Assembly (NCBI RefSeq): GCF_914484835.1 | Contig: NZ_CAJZAR010000037.1 | Span: forward strand, 1 to 64,000 | DNA: 64,000 nucleotides | Source: Paraburkholderia tropica | GTDB taxonomy: Bacteria; Pseudomonadota; Gammaproteobacteria; Burkholderiales; Burkholderiaceae | Direction of reading: 5' to 3' | In this document: piece after piece, positions 33,194 through 41,142 of the stretch | Layout: each line of letters opens with the position of its first letter | How positions within the stretch are numbered: the stretch's first letter is position 1 | Translations under genes and position numbers: made by a program | The notes under the pieces: generated by a model | The model's database searches: none | Told to the model about the DNA's origin: nothing | What the model saw: only the letters and a program-made list of their open reading frames with translations

Positions 33194-34909
33194 ATGCCGC
33201 CTCCCAGCAAGTTTCTCAGTTTTTCCCGTCATGCGGCCTTGACGCTCAAACCGCGCCATGGCCGTTCAAGTACGCTTGGTTTTGTGTTCGCTGTCGCGTT
33301 TTTTTCGCTGGCGCTGCGCGCCGCGTGGGTGCAATGTTACGACGCGAGTTTTTATCAGCATCAAGGCGAGATTCGCCAGGTCAGCGATCGTGGACTGCCC
33401 GCCGCGCGCGGCCGGATTCTCGACCGCAATGGCAGCGTGCTCGCGATGAGCATTCCGACCGATACGGTTTGGGTCGATGCCGCATCGACTTCGCAACCGG
33501 CGTCGGCATCGCAGGTCCAGGCGCTCGCGCATCTTCTCCAGATCGAGCCCTCCGCGATCGATGCCGCGTTCGCCTCGCATCGCCAATTCGTCTATCTCGC
33601 GCGCCAGATTCCCACCGATGTCGCCGCGCTGACGCAGCAATTGAATGTGCCCGGCGTGTTTTATCGTCCCGATTCGCGACGCTTTTATCCCGAGGCCGGC
33701 ATCACCGCCAATATCGTCGGCTACTCGGGCATCGACGGTAAAGGTCAGGAAGGCATCGAGCGCACCGCAGAGCCGCTATTGCGCGGCGCCAACGGCCGCG
33801 TCGACGTGCTGCACGACGCACGCGGCAATGCCATTGAAAATCTCACGCGGCTCGCGCCGCAAAACGGCAACGATATTCATCTCTCGATCGATCTGCCGAT
33901 TCAATATGCCGCTTATCAGGCGCTGCAGGATACCGTCACGCGCTTCGCCGCGAAATCCGGTTCGGCCATCGTCATCGACCCGCACACGGGTGAAATTCTC
34001 GCGATGGCGAACTGGCCGAGTTACGACCCGAATAGCCGCACCCGCTCCGATCCGCAAGCCATTCGCAATCGCGCCGCAACCGATGCGTTCGAACCCGGCT
34101 CGGTGATGAAGCCGCTCACCATCGCGCTCGCGATTCAGCAGCAGCGCGTGACGCCCGATTCGATCGTGACCACGGACGGCGGCAAATTGAATCTCGACGG
34201 CCAGACCATTCACGACGACGCGGATTTCGGCACGCTCACGGTCGCGGGCGTGATTCAAAAGTCGAGCAATGTCGGCACCTCGAAAATATCGATGCTGCTT
34301 TCGGCTCGCGATATGTGGCACAACTTCCGCAATCTCGGTCTGGGTCTCGCACCGCACGCGGGTTTGCCGGGCGAAGCGGCGGGCACGGTGCGCGACTGGC
34401 ATCACTGGCGGCGCATCGAGCAGGCGACGATGGCCTACGGCTACGGTCTTTCGGCGTCCTTGCTGCAACTCGCGCAGGCCTACACGACCTTCGCCAATGA
34501 CGGCGTATTCGTGCCCGCGACGATCTTTCAGCAACACGCGCCGGTCACCGGCAAACGGATCTTCTCGGTCAAGACCGCGCAGTCGGTGCGCGCGATGATG
34601 GAGAACGTCGTGAGCAAAGGCGGAACCGCATCGCAAGTGGTGGTGCCCGGTTACACGGTGGCCGCGAAAACGGGCACCGCGTATCGCTGGACCCAGCACG
34701 GCTACGATTATCACCAGTATCGGGCCTCGTTCGTCGGCCTGATTCCGGCGCAGCATCCGCGCGTGATTATTGCCGTGTCGATCGAGTCGCCCACCAAGGG
34801 CTCGCATTTCGGCGGCGCGGTCGCCGGTTCGGCATTCGAGGCCATCGCCTCGCCCACGATGACGCGGCTACGCGTCGAACCCGACGCGGACGTTACCGCG
34901 CATCGTTGA
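33194..34909 (+). CDS. FtsI/PBP3-like class B penicillin-binding protein, stand-alone paralogue
   Basis: A 571-residue class B PBP (septal peptidoglycan transpeptidase family). One N-terminal membrane anchor (about 27-46) is followed by the PBP dimerisation domain (AARGRILDRNG near 70-80) and the transpeptidase with SVMK (Ser303, Lys306), SSN (357-359) and KTGT (492-495). Length and motifs match FtsI. The housekeeping ftsI lies in the dcw cluster with mraY and murF, none of which are here, so this is a second copy. FtsI paralogues such as Salmonella PBP3SAL work under special conditions (acid); a condition-specific division role is inferred. Confidence 0.92.
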   Translation: MPPPSKFLSFSRHAALTLKPRHGRSSTLGFVFAVAFFSLALRAAWVQCYDASFYQHQGEIRQVSDRGLPAARGRILDRNGSVLAMSIPTDTVWVDAASTSQPASASQVQALAHLLQIEPSAIDAAFASHRQFVYLARQIPTDVAALTQQLNVPGVFYRPDSRRFYPEAGITANIVGYSGIDGKGQEGIERTAEPLLRGANGRVDVLHDARGNAIENLTRLAPQNGNDIHLSIDLPIQYAAYQALQDTVTRFAAKSGSAIVIDPHTGEILAMANWPSYDPNSRTRSDPQAIRNRAATDAFEPGSVMKPLTIALAIQQQRVTPDSIVTTDGGKLNLDGQTIHDDADFGTLTVAGVIQKSSNVGTSKISMLLSARDMWHNFRNLGLGLAPHAGLPGEAAGTVRDWHHWRRIEQATMAYGYGLSASLLQLAQAYTTFANDGVFVPATIFQQHAPVTGKRIFSVKTAQSVRAMMENVVSKGGTASQVVVPGYTVAAKTGTAYRWTQHGYDYHQYRASFVGLIPAQHPRVIIAVSIESPTKGSHFGGAVAGSAFEAIASPTMTRLRVEPDADVTAHR

Positions 34910-34920
34910 AACATCGTGAT

Positions 34921-35256
34921 TCAGGGATCGAGGCTGACGCCTCCGTCGCATTTCACCGTCGCCACCAGATTTTGGCCGTCGAGTTCGAACGGCACCTTCC
35001 AGCCGTGTCGAGCGGCCTGGCGCGAAGGAGCCGATTCGAAACTGGCGTGACCCGATGCGTCGATTCTGGCGCGTTCGAGAAAGGCATTCACGGACGTTTG
35101 CGCGGCGAATCGGCTTCTGATTGCGCATTGATCGTTCGCGTTCGCGCTTCTGGCGAATATCAGCACGAAGCCGATTGCGGCGACCGTGAGCGAGACGCCC
35201 ACTATCCCAGCCGATAACTGCCGGGGTTCATGCGAGAACTTGCGATAGTGCGCCAT
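34921..35256 (-). CDS. Small exported or membrane-anchored protein, function unknown
   Basis: A 111-residue protein with one N-terminal hydrophobic helix (about 16-36, AGIVGVSLTVAAIGFVLIF) followed by a short periplasmic domain with two Cys (CAIRSRFAAQTSV and ATVKCDGGVSLDP), which could form a disulfide. I recognise no family. It converges with the FtsI-like gene (11 bases apart) and its upstream region holds a copy of the TCAA-N5-CGTTAA motif 50 bases from the ATG, suggesting control by the adjacent two-component system. Confidence 0.6.
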   Translation of the reverse strand: MAHYRKFSHEPRQLSAGIVGVSLTVAAIGFVLIFARSANANDQCAIRSRFAAQTSVNAFLERARIDASGHASFESAPSRQAARHGWKVPFELDGQNLVATVKCDGGVSLDP

Positions 35257-35305
35257 GCTCGGGCTATCCGTGACGGAAACACACCGAAGTATGCGGCAGC
35301 CCTTA

Positions 35306-35321
35306 TCAAATTTTCGTTAAG
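35306..35321. promoter_or_regulatory. Candidate response-regulator operator, copy B (TCAA-N5-CGTTAA)
   Basis: TCAAATTTTCGTTAAG keeps the ten defined positions of copies A and C with a different spacer. On the minus strand it reads CTTAAC-N5-TTTGAT. It is 50 bases before the minus-strand gene ending at 34921 and about 340 bases before the response regulator gene. Confidence 0.45.
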
Positions 35322-35340
35322 CGCGGAGGATTTTCCTGTG

Positions 35341-35558
35341 TCGCGCGGGGGCGACATTGGGCCCGCGCGCCGCCGTATCAACGACACCTTGACGACCGGC
35401 ACGTACCGGGCCTCACCAACACGCTGCCGCTCTACGTGCAGGTGATGTACGACGGCTACAACTTCGCGGGCGCATTCGCGGCGGCGAGCCTGCTCGCGTT
35501 CATCGCCATGGCGACGCTCGCCGTCAAGCATGGACTCGAACGTCGTATCCGGCACTGA
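35341..35558 (+). pseudogene. Decayed 3' remnant of a CysW-like sulfate ABC permease gene
   Basis: From about 35391 one frame reads HVPGLTNTLPLYVQVMYDGY and continues NFAGAFAAASLLAFIAMATL to a TGA at 35556. This is the C-terminal helix region of CysW-type permeases (family text [21 protein letters not shown]). Just upstream, SRGGDIGPA in another frame resembles the preceding ARALGEFGAV motif, so at least one frameshift separates them. No start, membrane core or sulfate genes remain. It is an inferred relic of a deletion or rearrangement. Confidence 0.7.
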
Positions 35559-35661
35559 ATTCACCGAGTGAATCGCCCGCGCGCATCGCTCAGGACAGCT
35601 TGTTTCGCTGCGCGCTGGTAAAATGCCGCCTGATTTCAGCTACGTATTCTGCGCGCCGACC

Positions 35662-36351
35662 ATGCGAATTCTCGCCATTGAAGATGACCCCGACATTCTT
35701 GGCAATATCGCCAGCTATTTCGGTGCCCGAAACACCATGGTCGATTGCGCACTCGACGGCGTGCAAGGTTACGCGCTCGCCACGCGCAACGAATACGACG
35801 TCATCATTCTCGATCTCGCGCTGCCGCGCCTCGACGGCTACGAGTTGTGCCGCCGCCTGCGCGAAGACGCGCAATGCGAAACGCCGCTCATCATGGTCAC
35901 GGCGCGCGACACGCTCGACGAACGGCTCGCCGGTTTTCAGGCGGGCACCGACGACTATCTCGTGAAGCCCTTCGCGCTCGCCGAACTCGGCGCGCGCGTG
36001 AAGGCGCTGTCGCAACGTCCGCGCAAACGCTCGGTCGTGCGCACGCTGCAGGTCGCCGACCTCGTGCTCGATCTCGACACGCGTGAACTTGCGCGCGCGG
36101 GCCAGACGCTGCGCCTGCCGCCCGCGCCCATGACCTTGCTGAAAATTCTCATGCAGGAAAGCCCGTCGGTGGTGGCGCGCGCGCGTCTCGAAGAAGCGCT
36201 GTGGCTCGATTCGCCGCCCGACAGCGACAGCCTGCGCACGCATATTCATCAGTTGCGCCAGGTGATCGACAAGCCGTTCGAGCGCGCCCTGCTGCACACC
36301 GTGCACGGCGTGGGCTACCAGTTACGCGCCGCGCAAGACGATGCGCGCTGA
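35662..36351 (+). CDS. OmpR-family response regulator
   Basis: A 229-residue regulator: receiver domain 1-115 with Glu7-Asp8-Asp9, phospho-acceptor Asp51 (VIILDLALPRLDG), Thr80 and Lys102 (YLVKPF), then a winged-helix DNA-binding domain (about 130-225, ending LLHTVHGVGYQLRA). It binds DNA as a dimer on direct repeats about 11 bp apart in this family. The ATG at 35662 starts the canonical MRILAIEDD; a reading from 35623 adds 13 non-family residues. It overlaps its kinase gene by 11 bases. It is the natural candidate to bind the TCAA-N5-CGTTAA motifs flanking it. Confidence 0.93.
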   Translation: MRILAIEDDPDILGNIASYFGARNTMVDCALDGVQGYALATRNEYDVIILDLALPRLDGYELCRRLREDAQCETPLIMVTARDTLDERLAGFQAGTDDYLVKPFALAELGARVKALSQRPRKRSVVRTLQVADLVLDLDTRELARAGQTLRLPPAPMTLLKILMQESPSVVARARLEEALWLDSPPDSDSLRTHIHQLRQVIDKPFERALLHTVHGVGYQLRAAQDDAR

Positions 36352-37687
36352 CACGCCGCCCACCGCGAACGAAGCGCGCCAGGAAGTGCGCCCGGAAACG
36401 CGCCCACGCCGCACGCTCGCGCGCGACTTCGTGCTCGCCTATCTGGTGCTCGCGCTGCTCGTCGGCGGCCTGCTTTCGCTCGTGTCGATGTGGACCGTCA
36501 ACCGGCTCGAAACGCATTTACAGCAGATCGACATGGGCATGGCGCTCGACCGCGTGCGCGACGAATATCTCGCGGGCAAGAGCGTGGGCCGCGTGAACCG
36601 CTTCTTTCACGGCGAGCCCGGCAGCGATACGTTTCCCACGTGGCTGCGCGACGTCGAGCCCGGCTTCTCGCGCCTCGAACACGGCGACCGCGACTGGCAC
36701 GTGATGGCCGACGACCACGACGGCGTGCGCTACATGCTGCTGCGCGACTACACGGCCTTCGAGGAACGGCGCGTGCATTCGCACTGGCTGACCGTGCTCA
36801 GCGTGGGCGCGAGTCTGCTCGTGGCGTTTCTGCTCGGCGGCGCCGTCACGCGCCGCTTCGTGCGCCCGCTGATCCGGCTCGCGGAACAGGTCGTCAAACG
36901 CCCGGCGCTGCCGCCGCAAACGCGTCTCGCGCACGCGTATCCCGAGAACGAAATCGGCCGCCTCGCCGCCGCATTCGACGCGACCTACAACGAACTCGAA
37001 GCCGCGCTGCAACGCGAAAAGCTCTTTACCGCCGATGTGAGCCACGAATTGCGCACGCCGCTGACGGTTATTTCGAGTTCCTGCGAACTGCTGCTCGACG
37101 ACCCTGCGCTCACGCCCACGCAGCGCACGAAGCTCGAACGCGCGCACGCGGCGTCGCGCGACATCCATCAGCAACTCGCGGCCTATCTGATGCTCTCGCG
37201 CGGTTCGGCCACCGCCACGGGTTTCGCGCAAAGCGACGTCGCCAGCGTGGCGCGCGAGGAAATCGCGCACTGGTCGCCGCGCGCGACGCAACTCGGCTTG
37301 CGCATGGAAGGCGAATTCGCCCCGGCTCAAGCATTGCCTGGGATGCCGAATCTTTTTCCGGCGGCACTGCTGCGCATCGTGCTGTCGAACCTGATCCGCA
37401 ACGCGCTTCAACACGCGGCTAACGGCACGCGCATTCTCGTACACGCCGACACCGCCAGCTTCGAAGTCGCCGACGACGGCCCCGGCATCGCGGCCAGCGT
37501 CAAGCCGCACCTGTTCACGCCGTTCGTACGCGGCGGCGAAGCGGGCGCGGACAATCTCGGCCTCGGGCTCTCGCTCGTGCAGCGCATCTGCGAACATCAA
37601 GGCTGGCGCATCACGCTCGATTCGTCGCCCGGCGCGGGTACACGCTTTCGCATCGAACTCACGGCGAGCAAAGCCGCGATCGATTGA
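36341..37687 (+). CDS. Sensor histidine kinase, partner of the OmpR-type regulator
   Basis: A 448-residue membrane kinase: helix 1 (about 31-53), a periplasmic sensor of ~95 residues rich in acidic and His residues (LEHGDRDWHVMADDHDGVRY, ending in TAFEERR), helix 2 (148-168), a HAMP-like linker, phospho-acceptor His235 (FTADVSHELRTP), and an ATPase domain with N box NLIRNALQHA, G1 VADDGPGIA and G2 LGLGLSL. The short sensor with a FEERR end resembles kinases that sense antimicrobial peptides, metals or acidity in envelope-stress systems; the signal here is unknown. Confidence 0.92.
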   Translation: MRADTPPTANEARQEVRPETRPRRTLARDFVLAYLVLALLVGGLLSLVSMWTVNRLETHLQQIDMGMALDRVRDEYLAGKSVGRVNRFFHGEPGSDTFPTWLRDVEPGFSRLEHGDRDWHVMADDHDGVRYMLLRDYTAFEERRVHSHWLTVLSVGASLLVAFLLGGAVTRRFVRPLIRLAEQVVKRPALPPQTRLAHAYPENEIGRLAAAFDATYNELEAALQREKLFTADVSHELRTPLTVISSSCELLLDDPALTPTQRTKLERAHAASRDIHQQLAAYLMLSRGSATATGFAQSDVASVAREEIAHWSPRATQLGLRMEGEFAPAQALPGMPNLFPAALLRIVLSNLIRNALQHAANGTRILVHADTASFEVADDGPGIAASVKPHLFTPFVRGGEAGADNLGLGLSLVQRICEHQGWRITLDSSPGAGTRFRIELTASKAAID

Positions 37688-37769
37688 GAAAATGCCTTAA
37701 AAATAGGGCCAATCGATGTCTTGATGTATCGGCCTGCATCGCCCTCGCTCGAATCATAACGATCGACAC

Positions 37770-37785
37770 CTCAAGAAAACGTTAA
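37770..37785 (+). promoter_or_regulatory. Candidate response-regulator operator, copy C (TCAA-N5-CGTTAA)
   Basis: Exact copy of the 16-mer at 28148-28163, in the same orientation, 136 bases before the cytochrome c gene and 83 bases after the kinase stop. The minus-strand half sites are CTTAAC-N5-CTTGAG. Confidence 0.55.
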
Positions 37786-37920
37786 GACGCAGACGCGCGC
37801 GGAGATGAAAACCACACCATGCGCGCGACTCATGAAGTCAGCGAAATTATTCAACGTTGACACACGCATGCAACGGTAGGATGCGGAGTTTTCCGTCAAT
37901 GCCCTTGCGCACGCCTGTTC

Positions 37921-38508
37921 ATGAGCCCACGTTCCGCCGTCGCCACGCGCGCGATTTTCGCCGCCCTCCTCATGCTCGTGCTGCTCGGCGCGGGTGCATC
38001 CGTCTGGGCGTTTTCCGGTTACGTCGATGTGGCGGCGACCGACAAGGACAATCCGCTCGTCGCGTGGTTCCTGCACACGACCTACCAGCGCTCGCTCGAC
38101 CGGCAGTCGGCTGCGGTCGTGGTGCCCGACAATCTCGTGAACGACGGCAACGTGCGCGCGGGCGCGCATCTCTATGCGCAGCACTGCGTCTATTGCCACG
38201 GCGCGCCGGGCGCGCCTCTCGATCCGATCGGCGCGGGCATTGCGCCGCGCGCGCCCGATCTGCTCGCCGCGAAGCGCCATAACGGTCCGCAATCGACGTT
38301 CTGGGTCATGCGCCACGGCGTCAAGATGACCGCGATGCCCGCCTTCGGCAAATCGCTCGACGACACGCAGCTCTGGCAGCTCGCGGCGTTCCTGCGCGCG
38401 AAGCGCGGCATCGACGCCGAGGGTTATCGCGGGCTCACCGGCCCCGTGGCGAGCACGACCGCCACCGGCGATCCTTCCGCCAGCCAGAACAGTGCCTTGG
38501 CGAATTAG
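37921..38508 (+). CDS. Class I c-type cytochrome, membrane-anchored or exported
   Basis: A 195-residue protein with an N-terminal hydrophobic segment (about 10-31) that is either a signal or an uncleaved anchor. It has one haem-c site CVYCH (Cys89, Cys92, His93) and a distal ligand Met139 (MTAMPAFG). The fold is that of small mono-haem electron carriers of the CccA/cytochrome_CBB3 type. No oxidase or dehydrogenase gene is adjacent, so its redox partner is not evident. A copy of the operator motif lies upstream, tying it to the two-component system and the envelope module. Confidence 0.88.
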   Translation: MSPRSAVATRAIFAALLMLVLLGAGASVWAFSGYVDVAATDKDNPLVAWFLHTTYQRSLDRQSAAVVVPDNLVNDGNVRAGAHLYAQHCVYCHGAPGAPLDPIGAGIAPRAPDLLAAKRHNGPQSTFWVMRHGVKMTAMPAFGKSLDDTQLWQLAAFLRAKRGIDAEGYRGLTGPVASTTATGDPSASQNSALAN

Positions 38509-38602
38509 TGGTTAACCCTGGGGAGCAAGATCTCTAGACTTTGGGTCATGGATTGCGGCGAGTTGCCGCAGCCAATCACGAAACAGATCGGAGGTCGTCA
38601 TC

Positions 38603-38878
38603 ATGAAATCGCTTTTCCCCGTTGCCGCTGTTGCCCTGGCTCTCACTCTCCCGGTTGCCGCGTTCGCCCAGTCGAACGGCGGCCTGACCCGCGCGCAGGT
38701 TCGCGCCGAACTCGTGCAGCTCGAACAGACCGGCTATCGTCCGGGCGACGGCGACAACGCCCACTACCCGGAAGCGATCCAGGCCGCCGAAGCCAAGGTC
38801 GCCGCGCAGAACAGCGCGGTGGGCGGCGCTGCGGTGGGTTCGTCGGCGGCGGGCGGTCCGGCGCTCGACGCGAAGTAA
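38603..38878 (+). CDS. DUF4148 family small exported protein
   Basis: A 91-residue protein with a clear signal peptide (1-23, ALALTLPVAAFAQ) and the DUF4148 motif LTRAQVRAELVQLEQTGYRPG followed by NAHYPEAIQAAEAKV. The family is abundant in Burkholderiales, often in many copies per genome, with no known biochemical role. GGAGG lies 8 bases before the ATG. The C-terminal tail is Gly/Ala/Ser-rich. It is followed by a 240-bp intergenic stretch with no recognised feature. Confidence 0.9.
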   Translation: MKSLFPVAAVALALTLPVAAFAQSNGGLTRAQVRAELVQLEQTGYRPGDGDNAHYPEAIQAAEAKVAAQNSAVGGAAVGSSAAGGPALDAK

Positions 38879-39122
38879 GTGACACGAAGTAAGCGACGCG
38901 AAGTCAGTGGGCGAAGTCAGCAGATCGGTCATCGCAGTGCGCGAATGTCTGCGAATCCCCGCGATGACCGCTAGGCCGCGATGAGCGTGCGCCGCACCTG
39001 AAGCGCACGCTCGATCGGCGCCATCGCGGCAATCCGCCGCACCTCTATCGCGCTGCGGACCTCGATTCCATCAAGCCGGCAGGTCTTACACTTTTGTACC
39101 GTCGCCCGCCGAGGAACCGCCC

Positions 39123-39884
39123 GTGCCTATCCAGTATCTGCGCAGCTTCACGTCCGTGGAACGCACCGAGAAAGCCAATCTGCGGCTCGGCCGCGCGCTC
39201 GCCTGCATCGCGGGCGCGGCCAACGCCGGCGGTTTCCTCGCGGTCGGGCAGTACACCTCGCATATGTCGGGCATCGTGTCGTCGGTGGCCGATAACCTCG
39301 CGCTCGGCGACATCGGCCTCGCGCTCGCGGCGATCAGCGCGATGTTCGCCTTCGCGGGCGGCGCGGCCACTTCGGCGGTATTGATCAACTGGGGCCGCCG
39401 CCGCGCGGTGCGCAGCGTCTTTGCCTTGCCGATGGTGCTCGAAGCCGCGCTGCTGATGGGTTTCGCGCTGCTCGGCGCGAACATGGAGCACCATCGCGTG
39501 CTGTTCGTGCCCGCTACCGTCGCGCTGCTCTGCTACGTCATGGGCCTGCAAAACGCGATGATCACGAAGATTTCGCGCGCCGAAATCCGCACGACGCACA
39601 TGACCGGCATCGTGACCGATCTCGGCATCGAACTCGGCAAGGGTCTGTACTGGAACTGGGGCGTGCCGGCGAGCGCCGCGCAACACGTGCGCGCGGACAT
39701 GCCGCGCGTGCGCGTGCTCTCGTCGCTGCTCGGCATGTTCCTGCTCGGCGGGCTGGGCGGCGCGCTCGCGTTCCGGCATCTGGGTTTTTCGTCCGCGGCC
39801 TTGCTCGCGGCCGCGCTGCTCACGCTCGCCTGCGTGCCCGTCGCCGACGATCTGCGCCGCTGGTCGCCGCGCGATCCGGCTTGA
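39123..39884 (+). CDS. DUF1275 (YoaK) family membrane protein
   Basis: A 253-residue protein with about six membrane helices belonging to DUF1275/YoaK. Landmarks are IAGAANAGGFLAVGQYTSHMSG near residue 30 and LCYVMGLQNAMITKISRAEIRTTHMTGIVTDLG near the middle. The GLQNA and TTHMTG motifs are diagnostic. The function is unknown, and membrane transport has been proposed for the family. It starts at GTG (39123) with GAGG 8 bases upstream. It converges with the monooxygenase gene (34 bases). Confidence 0.88.
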   Translation: MPIQYLRSFTSVERTEKANLRLGRALACIAGAANAGGFLAVGQYTSHMSGIVSSVADNLALGDIGLALAAISAMFAFAGGAATSAVLINWGRRRAVRSVFALPMVLEAALLMGFALLGANMEHHRVLFVPATVALLCYVMGLQNAMITKISRAEIRTTHMTGIVTDLGIELGKGLYWNWGVPASAAQHVRADMPRVRVLSSLLGMFLLGGLGGALAFRHLGFSSAALLAAALLTLACVPVADDLRRWSPRDPA

Positions 39885-39918
39885 ATTCGACGGACGACGC
39901 CGGGCGCGGCGGCTCGCG

Positions 39919-41064
39919 TCAGGCCGTGACGAGTTTCGCGGCGGCCGCGCCGCTGAGAAACTCGACGAGGCCGGCCGGCGCGCGCTCGTCCAGACACAGC
40001 GCGAGAATCGCGCAGGCATCCGCGGCGGCCGCCTGGCTGCGTTCGAACATCGTTGATTCGTAGGCCGCCAACGCGGCCTCGACATCGCCGGGATGCGCCG
40101 CGAGCGCCGCGCCGAGTTCCGCGCCGTCGAGCATGGCGAGATTCGCGCCCTCGCCCGCGGGCGGCGCGAGATGCGCGGCGTCGCCGAGCAGCGTCACGCC
40201 GGGCACGCGCTCCCAGCGATGATCGACCGGCAGCATATGGAGCGGACGTGGCACCGGCGCGGCCTCGCCATCGGTGATCAGGGCCGTGAGCGCAGGCGCC
40301 CAGCCGGCGAATTCCGCCGCGATCGTGGCGCTCGCGCGGGCCGCATCGTCGAAGTCGATCGACTCGAACCACGCCAGCGGCCGGTTCAGCGCGATATACG
40401 CGTGCAGCACGCCGCCGGGTTCCCGGTGCGCGAAGATCCCCTTGCCGGGCGCGGGCGCGAACATCCCGCCGCCGCCGACAGCCTCGGCCGATGCGGGGTG
40501 CCGCGTATCGGCGTCGTGCAGATACGTTTCGATGAACGTGGTGCCGATGTACTCGGGCACCGCGGCCGAGAGCAGAGGCCGCACCTTCGACCACGCGCCA
40601 TCGGCGCCGACCAGCAACTGGCTGGTCACGGTCGTGCCGTCGGCGAACGTCAGCCGGTGCTCGCCGTGGCCGAGCGGCGCCACGTCGCCGAGTTTCTTGC
40701 CCCAGCGCACCGTGTCCGGCGGCAGCGACGCCAGCAGAATCCGCCGCAACTCGCCGCGCAGCACTTCGGGCCGCCCGCCCGTGCCGTCGTCGGACTCGTC
40801 GAACAGCAGCGCGCCGAGCGCGTCCAGCACGCGCGTCGCCTCGCCGCCCGCGTGAACGATGGCGCGGAACGCGTCGCTCAGACCGGCCGCCGCGAGCGCG
40901 GCCTGACCGTCTTTCTCGTGAATGTCGAGCATGCCGCCCTGCGTGCGGGCTTGGGCCGACGGCTCCGCCTCGTAAATCGTCGCGGCAATGCCATGCAAAT
41001 GCAGCACCCTCGCGAGCACCAGCCCGCCGAGTCCCGCGCCGATTATGGTGACCGGAGCCGTCAT
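39919..41064 (-). CDS. TetX-like FAD-dependent monooxygenase
   Basis: A 381-residue class A flavoprotein monooxygenase. Residues 1-30 hold the FAD-binding GAGLGG (GxGxxG) motif, followed by YEAEPSAQARTQGGMLDIHE, which is close to the start of TetX-type enzymes. The second FAD motif is LLGDAAHLAPPAGEGANLAM. TetX hydroxylates tetracyclines; chromosomal homologues act on various aromatics or antibiotics, so the substrate is open. The ATG at 41064 has AAGGA 7 bases upstream. It is divergent from a TetR regulator with two palindromic operators between them, so it is probably inducible by its substrate. Confidence 0.85.
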   Translation of the reverse strand: MTAPVTIIGAGLGGLVLARVLHLHGIAATIYEAEPSAQARTQGGMLDIHEKDGQAALAAAGLSDAFRAIVHAGGEATRVLDALGALLFDESDDGTGGRPEVLRGELRRILLASLPPDTVRWGKKLGDVAPLGHGEHRLTFADGTTVTSQLLVGADGAWSKVRPLLSAAVPEYIGTTFIETYLHDADTRHPASAEAVGGGGMFAPAPGKGIFAHREPGGVLHAYIALNRPLAWFESIDFDDAARASATIAAEFAGWAPALTALITDGEAAPVPRPLHMLPVDHRWERVPGVTLLGDAAHLAPPAGEGANLAMLDGAELGAALAAHPGDVEAALAAYESTMFERSQAAAADACAILALCLDERAPAGLVEFLSGAAAAKLVTA

Positions 41065-41084
41065 CGAATATCCTTTCATTGAGA

Positions 41085-41101
41085 TTGGAACGTCGTTCCA
41101 A
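41085..41101. promoter_or_regulatory. TetR-type operator 1
   Basis: Perfect dyad TTGGAACGTCGTTCCAA (TTGGAAC/GTTCCAA around GTC) directly upstream of the monooxygenase ATG at 41064. Operator 2, with the same GGAAC-N3-GTTCC core, is centred 29 bp away. Confidence 0.85.
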
Positions 41102-41113
41102 AGAAAAAACATA

Positions 41114-41130
41114 TTGGAACGAAGTTCCAT
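41114..41130. promoter_or_regulatory. TetR-type operator 2
   Basis: TTGGAACGAAGTTCCAT, a dyad with one outer mismatch and the same TGGAAC-N3-GTTCCA core as operator 1. It ends 12 bases before the TetR gene ATG, so binding should repress both divergent genes. Confidence 0.85.
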
Positions 41131-41142
41131 CAGTGTCAAGCT

